This document shows positions 42,048 through 49,405 of a stretch of 64,000 nucleotides of DNA, one piece after another. The translations under genes were made by a program, and so were the position numbers. The notes under the pieces were generated by a model, which saw only the letters and a program-made list of their open reading frames with translations, ran no database searches and was not told the DNA's origin. How positions within the stretch are numbered: the first letter of the stretch is position 1; the number at the start of each line of letters is the position of its first letter. The DNA comes from JAICMB01 sp963802915 (GTDB lineage Bacteria; Acidobacteriota; Terriglobia; Bryobacterales; Bryobacteraceae). Location: NCBI GenBank assembly GCA_963802915.1, contig CAWDKQ010000009.1, forward strand, positions 496,001-560,000. Direction: 5' to 3'.

Positions 42048-44306
42048 CTAATTGCTTGCGGACGTAAACTGCTTTGCGATCTGCTCAATAAAAGCCGCCT
42101 CGTCAGTCAGCGCTTTGGAAATGAGCGCCAACTGATCTTTTGCTTCCTGAAAGCGGCCTTGTTCGAGAGCCTCGCGAACACCGGGAACCGTCTTGGCGCC
42201 ATAACCTGTATAAGTTCCCGGCGCATAAAGCAAGTGCTTCATCCATGGGCGGCCGGGCAGCCCTTGTGTGCTAATCAACCTTCGTTCCGCGAGCGCCAAT
42301 TTCGCATTCAACATGCGCCGGTTCTCAACCGTCAGAGTCTCCATTTTCGCCTCCGCCAGATTGTATTCTTCGGCCGCCTTGTCTAACTGGCCGAGCGACT
42401 CATCGAAATCGCGGAAATCGAGGTCGGGAGGCGACGACAGCACGCGGGGAGCGTTCATGGGGTGCTTAGGATCGTTGGTCAAAGTGTAAATACCGAGGTC
42501 CATGTTCCTTTTGCGGATCTCGGCATCCATCTGCATGGATTTGACGAGTCCCTTCAACTCAGTGCCGTACTCTCTCACCGTCCGCGAGAGAATTTTGAAA
42601 TCATAGGGCAGGATTTCGGAGTCGGCCACCCGCATGATCAGCGTGCCGGCGGTTTGTGCCGTTAGGCGCCCATAGATCTCGTCCTTATCGCCGAACTTGT
42701 CTTCAAACCAAGGTGTGTCGTACGCGGAGTGATAAGTGCCGCTGGCGTCCTCTCCGCCAAACCCGATGTTCAGCGAGGCAATTCCCAAGTGATCGAGGAA
42801 TGCGCCAAAATCAGAGCCGCTTCCGATCGCCTGTAGAGGGAGGGTGGACCGTTTCAGAATGTCGTCGCCCTTGCCGGCTCCCGCCCTCCTGCCCGCGCCG
42901 GCCAGGAGAGCCGCTTGCTGACGCTTCCAGACCGATACATTCGTTTCCGGATCGACGATATCTTTCTCTACTTCGTTGACCAACGCTTCGAGCGAGTGGG
43001 AGCCTCCTCCACCGAAGAATCCCCTTCCCGTTTCGTCCGTGTTCAGATAGAGAGCCGCGTGTTCGCTCAACTCCTGCGCGTGTGTTTCGGCCCATTCCGT
43101 CGAGCCGATCAAGCCCGGCTCCTCGCCATCCCAGGCCGCGTAAACCAGAGTCCGCTTCGGGCGCCAGCCTTGTTTGACAAGCTCGCCCAGGGCCCGCGCT
43201 TCCTCCAGGAGGGCGGATTGTCCGGAAATCGGGTCGTCCGCGCCGTTCACCCAACCGTCGTAATGGTTACCGCGGACGATCCAAACGTCCGGTTCTTCGG
43301 AACCTTTAAGGGTGGCGACCACATCGAGGACGGGCTTGGTGTCCCAGTTGAACTCAAGGTTCAGATGAACCTTCGCCGGTCCAGGCCCGAAATGATAAGT
43401 GATAGGAAGTCCACCACGCCAACCGGCAGGCACCACGCGTCCGTCGAGCGCTTCGAGCAAAGGCCGCGCATCGCCGTAGCCTATGGGCAAAACAGGAATG
43501 CGCATCAACGTTTTTGCTTCGGAAATCGGCAGACGCTTGGCCCCAGGCACCGAACCAATCCCGGGCGTTAGAGGATCGCCCGAGTACAGAGTCATATCCG
43601 CCACGCTTCCACGTTGCACTCCATCGGGGGGACGCATGGGACCCTTCGGGAGAACATCACCTTGAACATAGCCGTCGTCGGCAGGATCGGAATAGATGAT
43701 GCACCCTACCGCGCCGTGTTCGTAAGCGAGCTTCGGCTTCAATCCTCGCCACCCGCCACCATAGCGTGCGATCACGATTGCGCCCTTTACTGAAATATCG
43801 TTGCGATCCAACTCGTCGTAGTCGGCTAACATGCCGTAGTTCACGTAAACCAGCGGAGCCGTTACGTCACCGTCGGCCGAGTAGATGTTGAATCCGGGAA
43901 GTTGCGAACTCTTTTCATGGCTGTACGGGTCGCCGGGTAATGGCGGCTCATCGAGTTTCGCATGAAACCTGGTGGGCTCGACAAGTTCGAGAACGCGTGT
44001 CTTCGGAGTTGGGTAGAGGACGTCGAACTGTTCCACATGGGCGTCCCAGCCCCACTCTTTATAGCGCGCCACGAGCCATTCGGCGTTCTCCTTCTGGTAT
44101 TCCGAACCGACATTATGGGGATGCGCGGAAAGCCGGACCATATTGGCGTGAATTCGCGCCGGGTCCGGGATCCCGCGGAATTTTCGTTCCCATTCCAGCT
44201 CGGTTGTCGTCCCTCGCGAGGTAAATCCGAGAAGAGTGGCGCGCGATGCCTCCTCGGCGGGTAACAGGACCGAGAGCGACAACAAAATAGCAATTGCGGT
44301 TCGCAT
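42048..44306 (-). CDS. M28 metallocarboxypeptidase (glutamate carboxypeptidase II/PSMA-like), exported
   Basis: 752 residues from the ATG at 44306 (GGAG upstream at ~6), with a signal peptide (MRTAIAILLSLSVLLPAEE). Domains: start of the peptidase fold, an inserted protease-associated domain (~120-270), the M28 catalytic domain and a C-terminal transferrin-receptor-like dimerisation domain (~620-750). Zinc ligands are visible: His348 in GNHYDG, Asp358 in GADDP, catalytic Glu395/Glu396 in DGEEPG, Asp424 in NTDETG and His in GTYHSAYDTPW. Relatives remove C-terminal acidic or other residues from peptides. It is divergent from an S9 peptidase, pointing to peptide scavenging in the periplasm. Confidence 0.92.
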   Translation of the reverse strand: MRTAIAILLSLSVLLPAEEASRATLLGFTSRGTTTELEWERKFRGIPDPARIHANMVRLSAHPHNVGSEYQKENAEWLVARYKEWGWDAHVEQFDVLYPTPKTRVLELVEPTRFHAKLDEPPLPGDPYSHEKSSQLPGFNIYSADGDVTAPLVYVNYGMLADYDELDRNDISVKGAIVIARYGGGWRGLKPKLAYEHGAVGCIIYSDPADDGYVQGDVLPKGPMRPPDGVQRGSVADMTLYSGDPLTPGIGSVPGAKRLPISEAKTLMRIPVLPIGYGDARPLLEALDGRVVPAGWRGGLPITYHFGPGPAKVHLNLEFNWDTKPVLDVVATLKGSEEPDVWIVRGNHYDGWVNGADDPISGQSALLEEARALGELVKQGWRPKRTLVYAAWDGEEPGLIGSTEWAETHAQELSEHAALYLNTDETGRGFFGGGGSHSLEALVNEVEKDIVDPETNVSVWKRQQAALLAGAGRRAGAGKGDDILKRSTLPLQAIGSGSDFGAFLDHLGIASLNIGFGGEDASGTYHSAYDTPWFEDKFGDKDEIYGRLTAQTAGTLIMRVADSEILPYDFKILSRTVREYGTELKGLVKSMQMDAEIRKRNMDLGIYTLTNDPKHPMNAPRVLSSPPDLDFRDFDESLGQLDKAAEEYNLAEAKMETLTVENRRMLNAKLALAERRLISTQGLPGRPWMKHLLYAPGTYTGYGAKTVPGVREALEQGRFQEAKDQLALISKALTDEAAFIEQIAKQFTSASN

Positions 44307-44664
44307 GAATTCTCCAAAACAAGTGGGTATGAGTGTCACTATACATCGTTTGGTGCGAGTTGCGCCTGATGCGACGCTGAACGGAAGCCCAAGGATGTAT
44401 TCCTTCGCATGATGGAACAGGTTGACCGTGCGCAGTTTCATTCGGCCCAGTGTCTGGCGACATTTTGATTGTTCACCTTCCGGTGCGTTTTGCTTCTGCC
44501 GCTTTGCAATCATCGAGATGCCGGCCTAACCAGACATATGGGATTACTTCTAGCTAGATCATTGCGACATCGGAGTGTTTCCCAGTCACGGTTTCGTTTA
44601 GATAGGGTACGAGCAACTCGAAACAAGCTAGAATCGGCTCTGTTTACATATCTGGGAGGCTGCT
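44307..44664. other. Divergent intergenic region between M28 and S9 peptidase genes
   Basis: 358 bases with no gene I can support. TATAGT on the minus strand (44343-44338) could be a -10 for the M28 gene, and TAGAAT near 44629-44634 a -10 for the S9 gene; neither has a good -35. No palindrome or repeat of note was seen. Confidence 0.45.
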
Positions 44665-46806
44665 GTGAAACTCAAGCCACGATCTATTCTTTTCCTTGCA
44701 CTGCCCGCTTTGTTCTGCGCTGAGGTGAAGCATACGCCGACGCTCAATGAGACGTTGAGCCTGAAGACGATCAGCTCGCCGAAGATATCTCCCGATGGAC
44801 GCTTCGTGGCGTATCGAATGCGCGAGACGAATTGGAAAGAAAACGCTTACGTGTGGCAGCTGTGGCTGGCGAACGTCGCCACCGGGACGAGTTTTCAGCT
44901 TACAAGGGGAAAGAAATCAACCGATCAAGAAGAATGGTCGCCCGACGGGAAGTGGCTGGCTTTCCTCACCGATCGCGAAGCCTCCGCGATCGAACCGCAC
45001 CCGATTGAAAAAAAGGAAGCGGGTAAGGAAACCGACTACAAAGCTGAAAAACCGGCGGAGCATCAGATTTGGGTGATCTCGCCAGAAGGGGGCGAAGCCT
45101 GGCAACTGACGAAATCGGGGAGCGATGTCGCAAGTTTTCACTGGTCGCGCGACGGCAAATCGATCGCGTTCACCGCCAGACCTGCTGAAACGAAAATCCG
45201 CAAGGAGCGCAAGGAGAAGTACAGCGACTACGAGGTGTTTGAGAAGGACTACGAGCAGGAACAGTTATGGCTGGTGGACGCGGCCACGGCAATGCAGAGT
45301 TGTCTACCGGCGCCGGCAAAAAGACTTACATCCGACAGCTCCTTGAATATCAGTTCGTTCGCATGGTCGCCCGATTCCACCAAGATTGCGTTTAGCGCAT
45401 CGAGCAGCCCGCTCGCGGCATTCAGCGGCGAGCAGGATATCTACCTGCTCGATCTGGAGCAGAATAACGCCGTGAAGAAAATCATCGCGTTGCCGGGACC
45501 TGACACTTCACCGGCATTCTCGCCCGATGGAAAGCAACTCGCGTTCTCTACGGCGCTCGCGGAACCCTATTATTACTACGCAAACCGTCATATTGCGACG
45601 GTGGACGTGGCGACAGTAGCGGCAAAGCCCGCTGCGGCGCCAGCCGAAGTAAGAGACCTGACCGGCAAGTTCGACGAGGATCCCCATCTCATCGATTGGG
45701 GACCGAACGGAGTCTATTTCTCCGCTGTGCAGAAGACCAGCATCCATCTGTTTTGCGTGGATCAGGAATCGCGCGAAATTCGGCGAATTACTTCGCAGGC
45801 TACGCTCATCGCCGACGACGAATCCTTTACCAGCGATTTCAAAACAGTTGCCTTCAGTGCGCCAGATGCCACGCACATGCCGGAGCTATACGTGTCGCCG
45901 GTTTCGCCTTTTAAGCCGAGAAAGCTGACTGACACGACCGCACAAGTGAAGGACTGGAAATTAGGCACCGTGGAAGTAGTTTCCTGGAAAAGTCACGATG
46001 GGACGGTTATTGAAGGAATTCTGCACAAGCCAGCCGACTATGACCCGACCAGGAAATACCCTTTGCTAGTCAAGATCCACGGCGGACCCACTGGCACGTC
46101 GCTTCCAGCTTTATCTCCGGTTGAGAACGCGTATCCCGTGCAGACATGGCTCTCGAAAGGAGCGCTGGTCCTGGAACCGAACTACCGCGGAAGCGCGGGA
46201 TATGGTGCTGCGTTCCGCGCACTCAACGTGCGGAATTTAGGAGTAGGCGATATGTGGGATGTGATGAGCGGCGTGGATTCGCTGATCGAGAAAGGGATGG
46301 TGGATCAGAACCGCATGGGCTCGATGGGTTGGTCCGAGGGCGGATACATCTCGGCGTTTCTGACCACGCATACAGATCGATTCAAGGCCATCTCGGTAGG
46401 AGCCGGAATCAGCGACTGGATGACCTATTACGTGAGCACGGATATTACGCCGTTCACACGTCAGTACCTGCACAGCACGCCGTGGGACGATCCGCAGGTG
46501 TATGCAAAGACGTCGCCAATAACGACGATCAAGCAGGCGAAGACTCCTACGCTGATTCAGCAGGGAAGCAACGACAAGCGTGTGCCGGTGCCGGACAGCT
46601 TCGAACTATATCGAGGATTGCAGGACCAGGGTGTGCCGGCGCGGCTCATTTTATACTCTGGATTCGGCCACGGAGTCAATAAGCCGAAATCGCAACTGGC
46701 GCTGCTCGAAGCGAATCGGGACTGGTTCAACTTCTATATTTGGAACGACCCATTCCCGAAGGACTCGGCATTGTATGGGGGAAGCGAGTTCGACACAGAA
46801 AAGTAG
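44665..46806 (+). CDS. S9 family peptidase (prolyl oligopeptidase/acylaminoacyl-peptidase type), exported
   Basis: 713 residues from a GTG at 44665, supported by GGGAGG 5-6 bases upstream. A signal peptide (~20 residues) precedes WD40/TolB-like beta-propeller repeats (~25-420; repeated SPDG and WSPDS motifs) and a C-terminal alpha/beta-hydrolase domain (~440-700). The nucleophile Ser is in GWSEGGYISA, Asp in GSNDKRVPV and His in GFGHGVNKP. The propeller admits only small peptides. It is probably periplasmic, working with the divergent carboxypeptidase to degrade peptides. The propeller region around residues 115-190 is rich in Lys and Glu (e.g. KKEAGKETDYKAEKP), giving a very charged surface. 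Confidence 0.92.
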   Translation: MKLKPRSILFLALPALFCAEVKHTPTLNETLSLKTISSPKISPDGRFVAYRMRETNWKENAYVWQLWLANVATGTSFQLTRGKKSTDQEEWSPDGKWLAFLTDREASAIEPHPIEKKEAGKETDYKAEKPAEHQIWVISPEGGEAWQLTKSGSDVASFHWSRDGKSIAFTARPAETKIRKERKEKYSDYEVFEKDYEQEQLWLVDAATAMQSCLPAPAKRLTSDSSLNISSFAWSPDSTKIAFSASSSPLAAFSGEQDIYLLDLEQNNAVKKIIALPGPDTSPAFSPDGKQLAFSTALAEPYYYYANRHIATVDVATVAAKPAAAPAEVRDLTGKFDEDPHLIDWGPNGVYFSAVQKTSIHLFCVDQESREIRRITSQATLIADDESFTSDFKTVAFSAPDATHMPELYVSPVSPFKPRKLTDTTAQVKDWKLGTVEVVSWKSHDGTVIEGILHKPADYDPTRKYPLLVKIHGGPTGTSLPALSPVENAYPVQTWLSKGALVLEPNYRGSAGYGAAFRALNVRNLGVGDMWDVMSGVDSLIEKGMVDQNRMGSMGWSEGGYISAFLTTHTDRFKAISVGAGISDWMTYYVSTDITPFTRQYLHSTPWDDPQVYAKTSPITTIKQAKTPTLIQQGSNDKRVPVPDSFELYRGLQDQGVPARLILYSGFGHGVNKPKSQLALLEANRDWFNFYIWNDPFPKDSALYGGSEFDTEK

Positions 46807-46843
46807 CGGGCAACCGCAGGAGCGGTCGGCCGGTTATGAGCTA

Positions 46844-46861
46844 GCGTCGAATATTCGACGC
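46844..46861. repeat. Perfect 18-bp palindrome
   Basis: GCGTCGAATATTCGACGC reads the same on both strands. It starts 38 bases after the S9 peptidase stop and about 220 bases before the SDR operon start. It has no room for a loop and no T-tract, so it looks more like a dimeric protein's binding site than a terminator. Confidence 0.6.
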
Positions 46862-47078
46862 CGCAAACGCTCATTTCACCTCAAGTTGGATTTGAAAGGC
46901 GCATTGTTGTCTCTGGAGCGGTCTGACACTGGCTCACTGCTCCCGGTGTCGGCCCTTCGACTCCGTTGTTCGTCGGTCGTTTCGCGTAAGTCATTTTTTT
47001 CAGCATCTTAGCGACGGTCCGTGCTTTGCTTACCAACCCGTACGGTTGAGCCGAAAAGGAGTGGACGGAGGGAGAAGG

Positions 47079-47795
47079 ATGCCAAAGACCATGATCGTGA
47101 CCGGGGCGTCGCAAGGAATCGGCGCGGGCGTCACCAATGCTTTCCTCGAGCGCGGCTGCAATGTCGTCGCCAATTCACTCGACATAACCAAGTCTCCATT
47201 TAAGCCCACGGAAAGGCTGGCTTTAGTCGAGGGAGACATCGGCGAGGCTTCGACGGCAGCGAGGATCGCCGCCACCGCGATAGGCAAATTCGGCACAATA
47301 GACGGCGTAGTCAATAATGCTGGCATTTTTTTAACAAAAATCTTCACAGACTACACGGTCCTTGATTTCGAGCGGCTTTCGAAAACGAATCTGATTGGCT
47401 ACATCTACATCACCCAGCTTGCTGTGAAGCAGATGCTGGCACAAAAGACTGGTGGAAGCGTGATTTGCATAACAAGTGCGATGGTAAACCATCCGATTGC
47501 CGGAGTGGACGCTTCCGTTGCGATGATGACGAAGGGGGGTTTGGAGGCGATCACGCGCAGTCTGGCGATGGAGTACGCGAAGGAAGGAATCCGCTTCAAC
47601 GCGGTGGCTCCGGGAGTCGTCGCAACGCCGATGCATGCGAAAGACTCCGAGGAGTACTTGAAAAGCCAATCGCCGATGGGAGCAATCTCAGATGTCGACG
47701 ACATAGTCGAGGCTATCGTTTACTTGACGGAGGCGCGTCATGTGACTGGGGAAGTTTTGCACGTCGATGCAGGTGCGCACAACGGCAAATGGTGA
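47079..47795 (+). CDS. SDR-family protein lacking the catalytic Tyr
   Basis: 238 residues from the ATG at 47079, with GGAGGGAGAAGG upstream; an in-frame TTG 11 codons earlier is less likely. The cofactor loop TGASQGIG (8-15), NNAG (79-82) and Ser133 of the active site are present, as is Lys152. Four residues before Lys152, where the family has the catalytic Tyr (YxxxK), there is Ala148 in SVAMMTKGG. Ordinary SDR chemistry is therefore unlikely without a substitute residue. It is the first gene of an operon with a RidA-family protein and an MDR dehydrogenase. The fold is certain and the reaction unknown. Confidence 0.87.
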   Translation: MPKTMIVTGASQGIGAGVTNAFLERGCNVVANSLDITKSPFKPTERLALVEGDIGEASTAARIAATAIGKFGTIDGVVNNAGIFLTKIFTDYTVLDFERLSKTNLIGYIYITQLAVKQMLAQKTGGSVICITSAMVNHPIAGVDASVAMMTKGGLEAITRSLAMEYAKEGIRFNAVAPGVVATPMHAKDSEEYLKSQSPMGAISDVDDIVEAIVYLTEARHVTGEVLHVDAGAHNGKW

Positions 47796-47819
47796 GAGCG
47801 GGAATCCAAGGAGACATAG

Positions 47820-48332
47820 ATGAATACAGCTTTGAAAGGGGCAGCGGCAACCCGGGAAGGTTCTCAGGAAACCAGCGCCGAGCAGCGCTTGAAGCAACTT
47901 GGTATCGACCTCCCTGCGCCACCCGAGCCGTTCGGCACTTACGCGGAAGCAGTACAAACAGGCAATCTGCTTTTTCTGAGCGGGATGCTCCCGACTGAGG
48001 GCCGCACCGCGAAGTTTACGGGGCGCGTGGGCGCAGAGCTCGACGTGGAGACGGGGCGCAAAGCGGCTCATCTTACGGCGCTCAACGCCCTCGCCGTGGC
48101 TCGCCAGCATTTGGGGTCGCTCGACAAAGTGACGCGGGTCATCCGGCTCGGCGTATCGGTAGCAACCTCGGGAGATGTTCGCGACCAGCCTAAAGTGGCT
48201 GACGGAGCTTCGGAGTTGCTGCAGGACGTTTTCGGAAAAGAAAAGAATCCAAGCCGCTTGATTTATGGCGTGGCAAGTCTTCCGCTCGGCGCTCCGGTCG
48301 AACTGGAACTCATTTTCGAGGTGGCCGGGTAA
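47820..48332 (+). CDS. RidA/YjgF-family protein, non-canonical subfamily
   Basis: 170 residues, longer than the ~130 of standard RidA owing to an N-terminal extension and longer loops. The trimeric chorismate-mutase-like fold is recognisable from GNLLFLSGMLP, the central NALAVARQHLGSLDKVTRV and the end VASLPLGAPVELELIFEV. Canonical RidA has Arg before LP for imine/enamine hydrolysis; here that position is Ser153, so 2-aminoacrylate deaminase activity is not expected. It lies 24 bases after the SDR gene and 38 before the alcohol dehydrogenase gene, which suggests one catabolic or detoxifying route. Substrate unknown. Confidence 0.85.
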   Translation: MNTALKGAAATREGSQETSAEQRLKQLGIDLPAPPEPFGTYAEAVQTGNLLFLSGMLPTEGRTAKFTGRVGAELDVETGRKAAHLTALNALAVARQHLGSLDKVTRVIRLGVSVATSGDVRDQPKVADGASELLQDVFGKEKNPSRLIYGVASLPLGAPVELELIFEVAG

Positions 48333-48370
48333 GCTTCATCAGTGAAATTACGAATTCCAAAGGAGAAATT

Positions 48371-49402
48371 ATGGCAACAACAAAAACTGCAACGGCGCCG
48401 ATGAAAGCGGCACAGATTGGTAAGCCGGGAGGAGATTTCGAGATCGTCGATCGTGAGATTCCGAAGCCTGCCTCGGGACAGGTCCGCATAAAAGTGCAAG
48501 CTTGCGGCGTCTGCCACAGCGACGTTCTTACAAAAGATGGCCTATGGCCCGGCATTCAATACCCGCGCGTACCAGGGCACGAAGTGGCGGGCGTCATTGA
48601 TGAATTGGGTGCGGGTGTTACCGAGTGGAAGCAGGGACAGCGCGTTGGCGTCGGTTGGCACGGCGGCCACGACGGCACGTGTCTCTCATGCCGGCGCGGA
48701 GATTTTCGCAATTGCAAGAACATGAAGATTCCGGGGATCAGCTATGACGGCGGATACCAGCAATTCATGGTGGCGCCCGTCGAGGCATTGGCTGCCATAC
48801 CGGAAACCCTCAGTGACGTCGATGCAGCGCCGCTGCTCTGCGCCGGAATCACTACGTACAACGCGCTCCGGCACAGCGGCGCCATGCCAGGCGATCTAGT
48901 GGCCGTTCAGGGCATTGGCGGCCTGGGTCACCTTGGAATTCAATTCGCTAACAAGTTTGGTTATAGGGTCGCAGCGATCGGGCGTGGCTCCGAAACCGCG
49001 ACTCTTGCCAAGAAGCTCGGAGCAAGCGTGTATATCGACAGCGAATCCAACCCGGCAGAGGAACTGCAAAAACTTGGAGGCGCCCAAGTAATTCTGGCAA
49101 CAGCGCCAAGCTCCAAAGCGATGTCCGGGCTCGTTGACGGTCTGGGGCCGAACGGCAAGCTCATGGTGATCGGTGTGACATTTGATCCCATCGAGGTTGC
49201 ACCGGCACAGCTCATCAACGGAAGCCGGACGATTCAAGGCTGGGCCGCGGGAACAGCAGCCGACTGCGACGACACGCTGCGCTTCTGCGAGCTAACCGGA
49301 GTGCGTCCTATGATCGAAGCCTATCCTCTCGAAAAAGCGGGCGAGGCTTTCGCGCGTATGATGAGCGGCAATGCAAAGTTCCGCGTCGTTCTCACGATGT
49401 GA
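48371..49402 (+). CDS. Zinc-dependent alcohol dehydrogenase (MDR family)
   Basis: 343 residues; AGGAG precedes the ATG. The GroES-like domain has catalytic zinc ligand Cys48 in CGVCHSD and His70-Glu71 in PGHEVAG. The structural zinc lobe has only three Cys (Cys104, 107, 115); the first position is Asp101 in GGHDGTC, which may still bind zinc. The Rossmann loop is GIGGLGHLG. Overall it resembles bacterial AdhP/AdhA-type alcohol dehydrogenases, which oxidise short alcohols or reduce aldehydes with NAD(H). It is the third gene of the SDR-RidA-MDR unit. Confidence 0.9.
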   Translation: MATTKTATAPMKAAQIGKPGGDFEIVDREIPKPASGQVRIKVQACGVCHSDVLTKDGLWPGIQYPRVPGHEVAGVIDELGAGVTEWKQGQRVGVGWHGGHDGTCLSCRRGDFRNCKNMKIPGISYDGGYQQFMVAPVEALAAIPETLSDVDAAPLLCAGITTYNALRHSGAMPGDLVAVQGIGGLGHLGIQFANKFGYRVAAIGRGSETATLAKKLGASVYIDSESNPAEELQKLGGAQVILATAPSSKAMSGLVDGLGPNGKLMVIGVTFDPIEVAPAQLINGSRTIQGWAAGTAADCDDTLRFCELTGVRPMIEAYPLEKAGEAFARMMSGNAKFRVVLTM

Positions 49403-49405
49403 TGT

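Noticed and set aside
42915..43571. 218-codon plus-strand open frame inside the M28 gene
   Set aside because: Antisense to conserved zinc-ligand motifs of the peptidase; not a plausible gene.
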